From the NCBI GenBank assembly GCA_012840805.1, contig DUVY01000015.1:1-43789 (forward strand): DNA of 43,789 nucleotides, in the 5' to 3' direction. Shown one piece after another: positions 25,019-34,054 of this stretch (position 1 is its first letter; every line of letters begins with the position of its first letter). The position numbers and the translations under genes are program-made. Origin of the DNA: Clostridiales bacterium (GTDB lineage Bacteria > Bacillota > Clostridia > Christensenellales > DUVY01). The notes below the pieces were generated by a model. That model saw nothing but the letters and a program-made list of their open reading frames with translations, did not search any database and had not been told where the DNA came from.

Positions 25019-26152
25019 ATGAAAATACTACACACGGCAGATTTGCATCTGGGTAAAAAATTATTTAATACGGACAGAGTAGACGAGCAAGAAGCGGTTA
25101 TGCTAGAGATTATTGATATCGCGCGTGCCAATAAGGTTGATATGGCGCTTATAGCGGGCGATATCTTTGATACCGCTTTGCCGTCCGCCGCCGCCGAGAC
25201 TCTCTTTTTTGAGAGTATGGTAAATTTGGGTCAAATCTGCACGGTTATTGTAATAGCGGGCAATCATGACGACCCTGTGCGTCTTGCCGCCGCTAAAGAG
25301 ATGGCGCTAAGCTGCAATATAGTTTTGGCGGGCGAGAGCGATATTACATATTCGGCGAGAAAGTTTGAGGCGGGCAAGGGCTATATCAAGACCCGTATAA
25401 ACGACCAAAAAGTCTGCGTCAATATCGTGCCTTATCCGTCGGATTCCAGAATGGGCGAGGTCATAAAAGAAAACACTGCTTACCCCGAGCGAGTAAAGAG
25501 ACGGCTGTTTGAGGGCGCTAAGGGTTTTGAAAAAGACAGTATTAACATAAATATAAGCCATTTGTTTTGCGTAGGCGGCGTTAAAGAAGGCGACGAGCGC
25601 GAGATAGAGCTGGGCGGGGCGCGACTTATTCCCACTGAGGCTTTTCCCGAGGCGCATTATACGGCGCTTGGGCATATCCACAAGCCGCAGACCATATCAA
25701 AAACAAAAAACATACATTACAGCGGCTCAATAATGCCTTACGCTTTTGACGAAACTTCCCAAAAATCAGTTATTATCGCGGATATTAATGCGCAAGGGAT
25801 AAACGACTTTGTAAGAGCGCCCTTGACCAAGTATAAGCCCGTAGCCAAGCTGCAAGCCGGCAGCGTTATGCAAGCTTTGGATTTATTAGAAAAAAACCTA
25901 GACAAATGGGTTTGGCTTGAGCTAAAACTAGACGACAGCATCACAGACAGCGCCGCCAAAAGCCTAAAAAGCTTTTCCAATATGCTAAGATTTTCTTTGA
26001 TTTTACCAGAAAGAGAGAAGGTTATCATAAAAGACAAGCGCCTAAAATCCGACCGTGAAATTTTTGTTGAGTTTTACAAAAGCCAATACGGCGGCAAAGA
26101 ACCTAAGCCCGAGCTTGTGAATATGTTTTTGGAGATTATGAATGAGTTATGA
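25019..26152 (+). CDS. sbcD: SbcD exonuclease subunit
   Basis: This is the nuclease subunit of the SbcCD (Mre11-Rad50 type) complex, which opens hairpins and trims DNA ends during repair and replication. The 377-residue protein has the calcineurin-like metal motifs in order: D8-x-H10 (TADLHLG), GDIFD near residue 48, GNHDD near residue 81, then ISHLF and GHIHKPQ. The C-terminal part provides the SbcC contact. It overlaps sbcC by four bases (ATGA), indicating translational coupling. Confidence 0.97.
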   Translation: MKILHTADLHLGKKLFNTDRVDEQEAVMLEIIDIARANKVDMALIAGDIFDTALPSAAAETLFFESMVNLGQICTVIVIAGNHDDPVRLAAAKEMALSCNIVLAGESDITYSARKFEAGKGYIKTRINDQKVCVNIVPYPSDSRMGEVIKENTAYPERVKRRLFEGAKGFEKDSININISHLFCVGGVKEGDEREIELGGARLIPTEAFPEAHYTALGHIHKPQTISKTKNIHYSGSIMPYAFDETSQKSVIIADINAQGINDFVRAPLTKYKPVAKLQAGSVMQALDLLEKNLDKWVWLELKLDDSITDSAAKSLKSFSNMLRFSLILPEREKVIIKDKRLKSDREIFVEFYKSQYGGKEPKPELVNMFLEIMNEL

Positions 26153-28851
26153 AACCCATTAGTTTAAAGATAAAAGGCATCAAAAATTATCAAATAGAGC
26201 AATTTATTGATTTTGAAAGTTTAGCAAGCGAAGGCGTGTTTGGGATTTGCGGCAAGACGGGTAGCGGCAAGTCCGCTATCATGGAGAGCATTATTATCGC
26301 GCTGTTTGGCGATTTGCCAAGCGGCAGAGGGTATAATTATGAGATTGTCAATCTAACCGACAAGCAAGCGGATATAGAATTTGTTTTTAGTCTAAACAAA
26401 GACGGGCAACAAAAAAAATATCTGATTGAACGTCAATTAAAGACCCAAACAGAAAACCGAATGAGCGCCCAGATTTTTGATATTACCAACCAAAAGATAA
26501 GTTTGGCGTCGGGACTTAGGGATGTCAAAAATTATGTGATTGACTTATTAAAACTCAACGAAAAAGACTTTACCCAATGCGTTATCCTAGAACAAGGGCA
26601 ATATGATAAGTTTGTGACCGCGGACGCTTCCGAGCGAAAAAAAATGATAGGTAATATATTTTCGCTCAACAAATACGGCGATGAGCTTAATAATAAAGTT
26701 TTGGATTACAGGCGGGAATATCAAGGCAAAGCCGACGGGCTTAAGAGTTTTTTGCAAAGCTTTGGCGAGATTGACAAGGCTATGATTGATGAAAAAAGAA
26801 AGATATATCAAGATTATGAGATGCGTTTTGAGGAGATCTTAAAGCAAATAGAACAAGCCGACCAACAACTAAAAGAATTGGAAAAATTATATCAAGAATA
26901 TCAAGATTATCAAAATTTACAATCCCAAATAAAAAGAGCTCAAGACAATAAGAAAGTTTTAGAAAAAAAGATAAATGAGCTAAAACAAGATTATACCCAA
27001 AAAGCCGCCCAAGCCCAACAGACCAAAAATTTGAGCCAAAAAAAAGAACAACTGAAGTCTTATATAGACACACTTAACGATAACCATCAAAACCAAAAAA
27101 AGATAAAGTCATTAATCGAACAAAAAGCCCAAAAAGCCCAAGAATACATAAAAATAAAATCCGATATAAGCCATATCAATAAAAATTTGCAAAAAGCGCG
27201 ATACGACCAAGAACAATATACCAAGCGTATTAACGCCGATTTGGAGACATTACATAATCTTGTTAAGATAAGATTGACATTAGACGAAAAGCTGGCTGTT
27301 AATTTGGTTAATAAGTTTAGCGAATACTCCCAAGACGTTCAAAAATATGTGGATTTAAATAAAGAACTAAAAGAGTTAACGCAATCTATTAAGGACGACT
27401 CTGAAAAGCTGGACGGGTTTTATAAGCTTCAAGCTGATATTATAAAAAACCAAAATGAATACAAAAAAACACTAGAACAGCTTGAGAAAGAATACGCGCG
27501 TTTTATCGAGCATAACGCCAAGGCGCTTATAAGTTACCAAGTCAAGATAGGCGATAAGTGCCCTATTTGCGATAATGTTATCACGCGGTTACCCGAAGAT
27601 TTTGAAATCGTCGGTCTAGAAGACATAACCGCCCAAATTGATAATTGGAAAAAAGCTTATTACGATATAACCCAAACCCAAGCGTCCCAAGCCCAAGATA
27701 TAAACAATACCCAAAAAGCCATTAAGGAAAAACAAGAAAAAGCTAAAAAATTGCAAGACGAGATAAAAAAATTAAAGCTTAACGATAGCTGTATCCAAAC
27801 CAAAAAGCAATTTGAAACTGTAAAAAATAATTGCTTAGATTTGCTTGAAAAAATAACCAAAGCCCAAAACGATATCCGAGAACAAAAGGCGCTTCTTGAA
27901 AAAAACGAGTTGTTATTGGAAAAGATCGAACAAGAGGGCAAAAAGCTGGCTCAAGAGATTGAAGAGCTACAAGACAATCTAAAAAAGATTTTGGGCTCTT
28001 ACGCTGATTTTGATCAAGCTTTGAAGAACAGCAATGAACAATACAAAAAACTAGAAGCCCAAATAGAAGAGCTTACAAAAGCCGAGCGCGCGGCTGACAA
28101 AGCGCTTAACGAGGCGCGAACGGATTTGGTAAAAATTCAAACCGAGTTAAAAGGCTTTCAAGACCGCATTGCCTTGTTAAGTCCGCGCCCTATTACGCAA
28201 GAACAAATACAAAACGCACGCCAGCGAAAAACCGAATTGGACGAGGCGCAAAAAAAACTGTCCCAAAATCTAGGCGAATTAAAAGGCGAGATAGCCCGAC
28301 TTGAGCAAGACTTGATTAAATATAATGAAGCCAAAAAAGAAATAGCCAAAGTCCAAAAAAAGCTGGACATAATCAACCAGCTTCACAAACTGACCACGTC
28401 CAACAAATTGATGGAATTTATGGCGGAAGAATACATAGAAGAGTTTACATATACTGCAAGCGAATATCTTAACCTTTTGACTATGGGTCAGTTTGAGTTA
28501 GTCTATGACAACAGCTTTTTGATAAAGGACCATTTTTGCGGCGGACAGCTCCGCAAGGTCAATACGGTCTCGGGCGGCGAGATGTTTTTGGTTTCGCTGT
28601 CTTTGGCTATCTCAATTTCGCGCGCGCTCTCTTTACGAAGCGGCGCGGCGGCGGTTGAGTTTTTGTTTATAGACGAGGGATTCGGGACTTTGGATTCGGA
28701 CTTGATAGACACCGTTATGGACGCTTTGGAAAAATTAAAGGATAGTTTTATCATAGGGCTGATCTCTCACAGGGCGGAATTGCAACAACGCCTACCCAAA
28801 AAACTCTATGTCGAAAGAACATCCAAAGGCAGCATAATAAGCTATCAATAA
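26149..28851 (+). CDS. sbcC: SbcC ATPase subunit
   Basis: This is the SMC-like ATPase partner of SbcD. The 900-residue protein has Walker A at G35-KTGSGK-S42, two long coiled-coil arms (about 200-460 and 490-740), and the zinc hook C471-PI-C474 between them. The ABC signature is VSGGE at 807-811 and Walker B ends D842-E843 (FLFIDEGFGTLD). The size is slightly below the E. coli protein but usual for Clostridia. The coiled coil is rich in Gln and Lys. It is coupled to sbcD by a four-base overlap. Confidence 0.97.
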   Translation: MKPISLKIKGIKNYQIEQFIDFESLASEGVFGICGKTGSGKSAIMESIIIALFGDLPSGRGYNYEIVNLTDKQADIEFVFSLNKDGQQKKYLIERQLKTQTENRMSAQIFDITNQKISLASGLRDVKNYVIDLLKLNEKDFTQCVILEQGQYDKFVTADASERKKMIGNIFSLNKYGDELNNKVLDYRREYQGKADGLKSFLQSFGEIDKAMIDEKRKIYQDYEMRFEEILKQIEQADQQLKELEKLYQEYQDYQNLQSQIKRAQDNKKVLEKKINELKQDYTQKAAQAQQTKNLSQKKEQLKSYIDTLNDNHQNQKKIKSLIEQKAQKAQEYIKIKSDISHINKNLQKARYDQEQYTKRINADLETLHNLVKIRLTLDEKLAVNLVNKFSEYSQDVQKYVDLNKELKELTQSIKDDSEKLDGFYKLQADIIKNQNEYKKTLEQLEKEYARFIEHNAKALISYQVKIGDKCPICDNVITRLPEDFEIVGLEDITAQIDNWKKAYYDITQTQASQAQDINNTQKAIKEKQEKAKKLQDEIKKLKLNDSCIQTKKQFETVKNNCLDLLEKITKAQNDIREQKALLEKNELLLEKIEQEGKKLAQEIEELQDNLKKILGSYADFDQALKNSNEQYKKLEAQIEELTKAERAADKALNEARTDLVKIQTELKGFQDRIALLSPRPITQEQIQNARQRKTELDEAQKKLSQNLGELKGEIARLEQDLIKYNEAKKEIAKVQKKLDIINQLHKLTTSNKLMEFMAEEYIEEFTYTASEYLNLLTMGQFELVYDNSFLIKDHFCGGQLRKVNTVSGGEMFLVSLSLAISISRALSLRSGAAAVEFLFIDEGFGTLDSDLIDTVMDALEKLKDSFIIGLISHRAELQQRLPKKLYVERTSKGSIISYQ

Positions 28852-29233
28852 TGTATTAGATTGTGTAATTTTTTGGCGATAAAAAATGTCTTTATAAATT
28901 CAAAGAAAAAACATTAAACCATAATATAATTATTAAATTTATATTTTTTCCACAAAAATTGGACTTAAAGTCCAAACATATTTTCTCTTGTATAAAAAAT
29001 CGCTAGCAAAACTATGCTTTTAAAGGTCATTAAAGGTATTATTTTTAATCTATTATGATATTTGCGGTCAAAATTGAGCGCTATTCTTTGCGAAATTTTT
29101 TTATTTATCCGCTATAATCTATTATTTTTTGAAAAACGATATATATTTTAAAATTTACGGCTTTATATTTTCCGAAACAATTTATTATGCTGACCTGCGC
29201 TTTTCTTGCTAACTCGGTCAAAATCTTTTTTAT
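28852..29233. other. Intergenic region between sbcC and murA
   Basis: No gene is seen. It contains the odd palindrome TTGGACTT-A-AAGTCCAA (28959-28975), and degenerate copies of the end of murA (see the repeat entry). No clear terminator with a T run follows sbcC. Confidence 0.5.
29046..29128. repeat. Degenerate copies of the murA 3' end
   Basis: TTTTTATTTATCC followed by AATCTATTAT occurs at 29097-29124 and again at 29227-29253, where it spans the murA stop and last codons. A shorter AATCTATTATG copy lies at 29047-29057. The preceding GCGGTCAAAATTG / CTCGGTCAAAATC also corresponds, so roughly 130 bases look duplicated and decayed. Confidence 0.5.
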
Positions 29234-30487
29234 TTATCCATAATAATCTATTATGGCGCGGACGCTTGAGAGTTTGCCTACAATATCTTGATAGCCGCGG
29301 CTAATATAATTATCGCCGCTGATTATAGAAACGCCTTTGGCTTTGAGCGCCGCGCCCACAAGCGCCGCCCCGCCCCTTAGGTCGCTTGCCGCGAGCTTAG
29401 ATGGATTAAGCTTTTCAACGCCTTCTATAACAGCGGTATTGCCTTGTATATTGATTTTAGCGCCCATATGGTTTAACTCTTGCGCTTGTTGAAATCTGTT
29501 TTCAAACACGGTTTCGGTAATTGTGCTTACGCCGTCGCATACCGCCATTAGACTTAACATAAGCTGCTGCAAGTCCGTAGGGAACTCGGGATGCGGGCCT
29601 GTCGTGATATGCGCGGCTTTGAGCCTGCCTTGACACGAAATCTTAATTGTGTTATTTTCGCAAATAATTTTGGCGCCCATTTCCCTTAGCGTCGCGATAA
29701 CTTTTTCCAAATCTTTGAGTCGGGTGTTTTTGAGCGTCAGCTCGCCGCCCGCTATACAGCAATATATCAAAAATGTCCCCGCTTCTATATGGTCGGGCGA
29801 TATCGTATAAGGGCTTGTCTGGACTAATTTTTTGACGCCATTGATTTCCACAATTGGAGTGCCAATGCCTTTTATATCCGCGCCTACCGAAACCAAAAAA
29901 TTTGCCGCATCAACTACATTGGGTTCGGCTGCGGCATTTTTTATTACGGTCTTTCCTTTGGCAAGCGCGGCGGCAATCATAAGGTTGACCGTCGCGCCCA
30001 CCGACGGATAGGGCAAGGTGATATCGCCGCCTATAAGGTCGCCATAGGCGTTTAGAAAAATTTTGTCTTCTACTATGCGGCTTTTTACGCCCAAAGCCTC
30101 AAAACCGTCCAAATGATAGTTTATGGGTCTTGAGCCGATTTTGCACCCGCCGGGCATACTGACGCATCCTATCCTAAACCTGCCTACAAGCGCGCCCATA
30201 AAATAACTTGCCGCCCTTATGCTTTTCATCTTAGGATGCACCGCAAAGCAACTATTAAGAGTGTCGGGTTCTATGACCATTACCCCGTGCGCGTCTATAT
30301 GAGTTTTGCAGCCCATAGAGAACAAAATTTCGCGCATATCAAAAATATCTTCTATTAAGGGCACATTGTGCAAAACAACAGGGCTGTCGCAAAGACACGC
30401 CGCCGCGATTATAGCTAGGGTGGCGTTTTTGCTGCCGCTTATGATAACTTCGCCTTTCAGTCTTTGTCCGCCATTTATCATTATCAT
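29234..30487 (-). CDS. murA: UDP-N-acetylglucosamine 1-carboxyvinyltransferase
   Basis: First committed enzyme of peptidoglycan synthesis: it adds enolpyruvate from PEP to UDP-GlcNAc in the cytoplasm. The 417 residues match the family. Lys 22-type SGSKNA is near the N-terminus, and the fosfomycin-target Cys is residue 115 in MPGGCKIGSRP. FPTDLQQ and the C-terminal ADLRGGAALVGAAL (here SDLRGGAALVGAAL) are present. Two ATGs lie two codons apart and no strong ribosome binding site decides between them; I keep the first. Bacillota often have two MurA paralogues; which one this is cannot be told. It diverges from the degenerate ABC gene. Confidence 0.96.
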   Translation of the reverse strand: MIMINGGQRLKGEVIISGSKNATLAIIAAACLCDSPVVLHNVPLIEDIFDMREILFSMGCKTHIDAHGVMVIEPDTLNSCFAVHPKMKSIRAASYFMGALVGRFRIGCVSMPGGCKIGSRPINYHLDGFEALGVKSRIVEDKIFLNAYGDLIGGDITLPYPSVGATVNLMIAAALAKGKTVIKNAAAEPNVVDAANFLVSVGADIKGIGTPIVEINGVKKLVQTSPYTISPDHIEAGTFLIYCCIAGGELTLKNTRLKDLEKVIATLREMGAKIICENNTIKISCQGRLKAAHITTGPHPEFPTDLQQLMLSLMAVCDGVSTITETVFENRFQQAQELNHMGAKINIQGNTAVIEGVEKLNPSKLAASDLRGGAALVGAALKAKGVSIISGDNYISRGYQDIVGKLSSVRAIIDYYG

Positions 30488-30674
30488 GTCTTTAGTATAA
30501 ATAGAGCTTTTGATAATTATTCTTTTTTTGTAAACTCATTTGGTCAAATCAAAATGTCCCTTGTCTGTTAATATATTTTTTGTGCCATAGATATTTTTGA
30601 ATAGATAGTTTAACAAAAGGGCATAATCCATATATTAAAAGCGTTTGGGGTTTTTATAAAAATAGGAGAATATT

Positions 30675-31460
30675 ATGATAGAAGAGTTGACCGATAGTAT
30701 CACCTTAAAAAAAGGCGACGAGGTGTTTTTGGACAATGTGTCTTTGAGGCTTAACAGGGGCGAGGCTATGGCGCTTTTGGGCGATAATGTATCCTTAAAG
30801 CGCCTGTTTTTGAAGATAATCGCGTCCCAAAAAAAAGATTTGGTTTTGCTTATAGAAGACGATACCATATTGTCCGATATAATTATGAGCAACTCAGACA
30901 GATACATCTTGCGCACGAGCATACTGTTTGGGACTTTTGATGTTACCGAATATCTTGAGTATAAGTTTTCGCATCTTGAGATACCGCGCGCCCAAAGGCT
31001 TAATGTCATTAAAGACTGCCTGACAAGATTTGGGCTGGAAGACCACAGCCGCTCCAAGCTAAAAAACCTCTCTTCTGGCGAGGCGGCATTATTAAATATC
31101 GCGGCTCAATCCACTACCCAAAAAAGAGTGATAATAATTGACGCGGACAGCTTTTTGGATATTTCTATTAAGCCCGTTTTGGAAAGGGCAATCGCCGCGC
31201 TAAAAAGTTTGGGTTATAGCATTGTATTGAGCGTGTGCGTAAAAGAACTAAGCGAGTGCGCTGGAGTGGACAAAATCGGCATAATTGAAAACGGCAAGAT
31301 CAGAGAGCTTGCCCCGCCCTTTAAAAAAGCCGACAAAAAATTACTAAGAAAAGGATTTATATCAAGGCTAAAACAGCTTATCTTTGGGCTAAGAAGACAC
31401 GCAAAGAAACCCAAAAAAGAGCTAGGCGTAAAGCTCATTGCTGAAGAAAAAGATTTTTAA
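30675..31460 (+). CDS. ABC-ATPase-like protein with lost catalytic residues
   Basis: The 261-residue protein keeps the ABC ATPase outline: an A-loop-like start (DEVFLDNVSLRLNRGEAMALLGD), a Q-loop-type middle, a signature NLSSGE, a Walker B strand VIIID, and a C-terminal IGIIENGKIRE strand. The catalytic parts are gone. Walker A reads G36-DNVSLK-R43 instead of GxxGxGKS/T, the catalytic Glu after Asp 156 is Ala 157, and the H-loop reads LSVCVKE without His. It is about the right length with a basic tail, so it looks maintained rather than decayed. A GGAG site precedes the ATG. The next gene, 89 bases on, is a membrane protein and may be its partner. Function unknown. Confidence 0.75.
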   Translation: MIEELTDSITLKKGDEVFLDNVSLRLNRGEAMALLGDNVSLKRLFLKIIASQKKDLVLLIEDDTILSDIIMSNSDRYILRTSILFGTFDVTEYLEYKFSHLEIPRAQRLNVIKDCLTRFGLEDHSRSKLKNLSSGEAALLNIAAQSTTQKRVIIIDADSFLDISIKPVLERAIAALKSLGYSIVLSVCVKELSECAGVDKIGIIENGKIRELAPPFKKADKKLLRKGFISRLKQLIFGLRRHAKKPKKELGVKLIAEEKDF

Positions 31461-31549
31461 TGCAATTTTAATCTTTTTTTAATATGATGTTAATGCTTTT
31501 TTTTGCATATTATAGTATATTTATAATGTAATTAAAGGCAGGTAACATC

Positions 31550-32230
31550 ATGATATTCATAAAATGGTTATTAAGAGTAATATTAGGATTGGCGGCATTT
31601 TTGGGCGTCGCGGCCGCGATAAGCGTCCCTCTTGTTCCTATGACAATATATGTAGTCAGATGGGCAGGCTGGACATTCGCTATATTAAGCAATTTGCCTT
31701 GGTGGACGCCTTACGCTTTGGCTTTGTTGGGCGGGCTCGCTATTACCGCTTTTGTTAAGTCCTTGCCCGTTGTGCGCAATCTAAGAAAATTTATCACAGA
31801 GTTTGTGATATTTGGCGTTATATTTGGCGGCTTGTTCTATGTGTCTCAAACATACTTTTACTATTACCCAATCGTGCCGCAAGATATTATTACTAAGGCA
31901 TACAACTTAACCAAATTCGGCTTTATACCCACCGTGTTTTCTAACAATGTCTATACTATGCTTGTTGGCGCGGGCTTAGCGCTTGTATTCTTGTTGGTTT
32001 TTTTTCTCGCGAGAGCGTTAAGAAACAAGAAAAAACTCCAAGCCCAGCTTGAAGCCAGCGCGATCAAAAAGGCGCGCACCACGGTTCCTACCAATATAGT
32101 CAGCTCAGCTGACGGTAGCAAGATTGCCGACTATAAAGCCAAAAAATATGTAAGGGATATTTGGGGCAATTATATAGAAGAAGAAGACTACAACGCGCGC
32201 ATTAACGAAGTCAAAAACCGCAAACTATAA
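31550..32230 (+). CDS. Membrane protein with four helices and a cytoplasmic tail
   Basis: This 226-residue protein has hydrophobic helices at about 5-35, 55-72, 85-105 and 140-160. A charged tail follows (KKLQAQLEASAIKKAR to the end), ending in a tyrosine-rich, acidic segment (YVRDIWGNYIEEEDY). I do not recognise a family. AGGT stands before the ATG, and TATAAT at 31522-31527 could serve as a -10 box, although no good -35 is present. It follows the degenerate ABC gene, and a terminator follows. It could be a membrane partner of that protein, but this is only positional. Confidence 0.7.
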   Translation: MIFIKWLLRVILGLAAFLGVAAAISVPLVPMTIYVVRWAGWTFAILSNLPWWTPYALALLGGLAITAFVKSLPVVRNLRKFITEFVIFGVIFGGLFYVSQTYFYYYPIVPQDIITKAYNLTKFGFIPTVFSNNVYTMLVGAGLALVFLLVFFLARALRNKKKLQAQLEASAIKKARTTVPTNIVSSADGSKIADYKAKKYVRDIWGNYIEEEDYNARINEVKNRKL

Positions 32231-32263
32231 CCCATTAAAAAAAATCTATGGACCATATTTTAA

Positions 32264-32301
32264 AAAATCCCGTTTTGGTATCAAGCGGGATTTTAGTCTT
32301 T
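32264..32301 (+). terminator. Terminator after the four-helix membrane protein
   Basis: AAAATCCCG pairs with CGGGATTTT around a 13-base loop, followed by a T-rich stretch. Confidence 0.75.
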
Positions 32302-32320
32302 TTAAGGGCGCATTATAATA

Positions 32321-32349
32321 TTGACAAACATACTAGATTAATCTATTAT
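32321..32349 (+). promoter_or_regulatory. Promoter of metA
   Basis: A perfect TTGACA at 32321-32326 and TATTAT at 32344-32349 are 17 bases apart, 35 bases before the metA ATG. No SAM riboswitch or T-box is seen in the short leader. Confidence 0.75.
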
Positions 32350-32383
32350 ATATGAAACAAAATTATAAAAAAAGAGGTTATCT

Positions 32384-33319
32384 ATGCCGGTCAACATAAC
32401 AGGAAAATTACCCGCCGTAAAAGCGCTAGAAAAAGAGAATATATTTGTTATGACCCAAGAGCGCGCGATATCTCAGGATATCCGTCCGCTCAAAGTGGTT
32501 ATTCTTAATTTGATGCCGGTAAAAGAAATTACGGAAAACCAATTGTTAAGATTGATATCCAATACGCCTCTTCAAGTGGATGTGGTGTTGTTGCGCACTG
32601 AAAGCTACGAGGGCAAACATACTCCAAAAGCGCACCTTAAGCAGTTTTACAAAACATTCAGCCAAATCAAAGACCAAAGATTTGACGGATTGGTTATTAC
32701 AGGCGCGCCCGTGGAAACTATGGACTTTTCCAATGTGCTGTATTGGGACGAGTTGACCGAGATAATTAAATGGGCGGACACCAATGTATTTTCTACGCTG
32801 TATATATGCTGGGCGGCTCAAGCGGGGCTATATTACCATTACGGCATACCCAAACACAGCTTGCCCCATAAAATAAGCGGAATTTTTGAGCATACGCTTT
32901 GTTCCAAACTCAACCCGATAGTAAGAGGCTTTGATGATCAATTTTTGGCGCCGCATTCAAGGTTTACCGAAGTTAGACGCGAGGATATCCAAAAACATCC
33001 TTCACTTGAGATATTGTCCGAGTCCGAAGAGGCGGGCGTTTATATAATAGCCACCAAAAACTTAAGGCATATATATGTAACCGGTCATAGCGAATATGAC
33101 GCGGACACTTTGCATAAGGAATATATACGGGACAAAGAAAAAGGCTTAAATATTGATATCCCTAAGCATTATTACATCAACGACGAAGTGGGCAAAATCC
33201 CGCCTATGACTTGGCGAAGCCATTCTATGCTGTTGTTTAATAATTGGCTCAACTACGCGGTATATCAAGAAACGCCTTACGACTTGTCTCAATTGCCCCA
33301 ATCCGAACATAAGAAGTAA
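32384..33319 (+). CDS. metA: Homoserine O-acetyltransferase (MetA fold)
   Basis: Activates homoserine for methionine synthesis. The 311-residue protein has the MetA family landmarks: ILNLMPVK, the nucleophile Cys 142 (YICWAAQAG) and the catalytic His-x-Glu in TGHSEYD. Residue 111, in GAPVE, is Glu. In the MetA family Glu at this place is known to select acetyl-CoA (as in the Bacillus cereus enzyme), while Gly gives succinyl-CoA specificity (E. coli). I therefore call it an acetyltransferase in spite of the common succinyltransferase label. GAGG precedes the ATG. It is a single-gene unit with its own promoter and terminator. Confidence 0.95.
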   Translation: MPVNITGKLPAVKALEKENIFVMTQERAISQDIRPLKVVILNLMPVKEITENQLLRLISNTPLQVDVVLLRTESYEGKHTPKAHLKQFYKTFSQIKDQRFDGLVITGAPVETMDFSNVLYWDELTEIIKWADTNVFSTLYICWAAQAGLYYHYGIPKHSLPHKISGIFEHTLCSKLNPIVRGFDDQFLAPHSRFTEVRREDIQKHPSLEILSESEEAGVYIIATKNLRHIYVTGHSEYDADTLHKEYIRDKEKGLNIDIPKHYYINDEVGKIPPMTWRSHSMLLFNNWLNYAVYQETPYDLSQLPQSEHKK

Positions 33320-33325
33320 AAATAA

Positions 33326-33363
33326 AAAAACGGTATCTCCAAAAAAGAAGATACCGTTTTTTT
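33326..33363. terminator. Bidirectional terminator after metA
   Basis: AAAAACGGTATCT pairs with AGATACCGTTTTT around a 10-base loop. T runs occur on both strands, so it also serves the converging Fic-like gene. Confidence 0.88.
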
Positions 33364-33375
33364 ATTAGGCAAAGT

Positions 33376-34011
33376 TTATTGGGTTATAAGACAATTTTCA
33401 ATCAAAAACTCTTTTAACGGCTCTTTTTTATCGGTGTTGAAATAATATAAAGATTTTAAATTAAAATCTACTAAGTCTTTGTCCTGTATTATCAAAAGCC
33501 CCGCGCCGCCTCTTATAAGTATAATATTCGCCGCTATCAAAAACGCGCGCTTATTGCCCAGCCAAAACAGCCTGTTTTTGCACCCGCCATACAAAAAGCA
33601 CTCAAGCGCTTGCTCTAACGGGTCTTCAATCTCGGATATCTTTTTTAGATCCTCTATTGTCTTTTTGGGGTCGGGCGGCGGCATATTCTTGTGGTTGACC
33701 TTTGTCCGCAAAGCGCCCCCTTGCGCGTCTTCGAATCCATCCAAAATAATGGCGTTGATTTTAGATATCCAATCCAAATTAATTTCGCTGTCTATATTAT
33801 CCAAGGCGAATTGCCAGGCTTTTTGTAGGTTTTTTATTATTCTTTTGTGTTCGTCTGATATTCGGGAAACATCAATATCATCCAAGAGTGCTTGCGTTTC
33901 GGTCGGCGTGATGTTTATGTTCGCCATTTTGGCGCAAGAGTGAATGCTTTTGGTCAGGTAATTTTGGGCAAGCTTTAGATTGTCTTCTTTGCTTAGACAA
34001 TTTGTTTTCAT
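33376..34011 (-). CDS. Fic-fold-like protein lacking the catalytic histidine
   Basis: This 211-residue, mostly helical protein has a C-terminal segment that matches the end of the Fic core: F149-WLGNKR155 followed by AFLIAANIILIRGGAGLL. In Fic enzymes the motif is HxF..GN(G/K)R, with His starting transfer of AMP or another group. Here the His position is Arg 147. The earlier GALRTK (99-104) and PPPDPKKTIEDL (111-122) also fit the Fic flap and following region (G.(y/l)R...v.(I)...(h)..P....i...m..l). So the fold is probably Fic but the chemistry is doubtful. Single gene, with an AGGAGG-like site before the ATG. Its neighbour is a membrane protein on the same strand, 43 bases upstream. Confidence 0.7.
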   Translation of the reverse strand: MKTNCLSKEDNLKLAQNYLTKSIHSCAKMANINITPTETQALLDDIDVSRISDEHKRIIKNLQKAWQFALDNIDSEINLDWISKINAIILDGFEDAQGGALRTKVNHKNMPPPDPKKTIEDLKKISEIEDPLEQALECFLYGGCKNRLFWLGNKRAFLIAANIILIRGGAGLLIIQDKDLVDFNLKSLYYFNTDKKEPLKEFLIENCLITQ

Positions 34012-34054
34012 AAAACACCTCCTATTAAAATCTATGTCTTAGGCGGTAGTTTCT

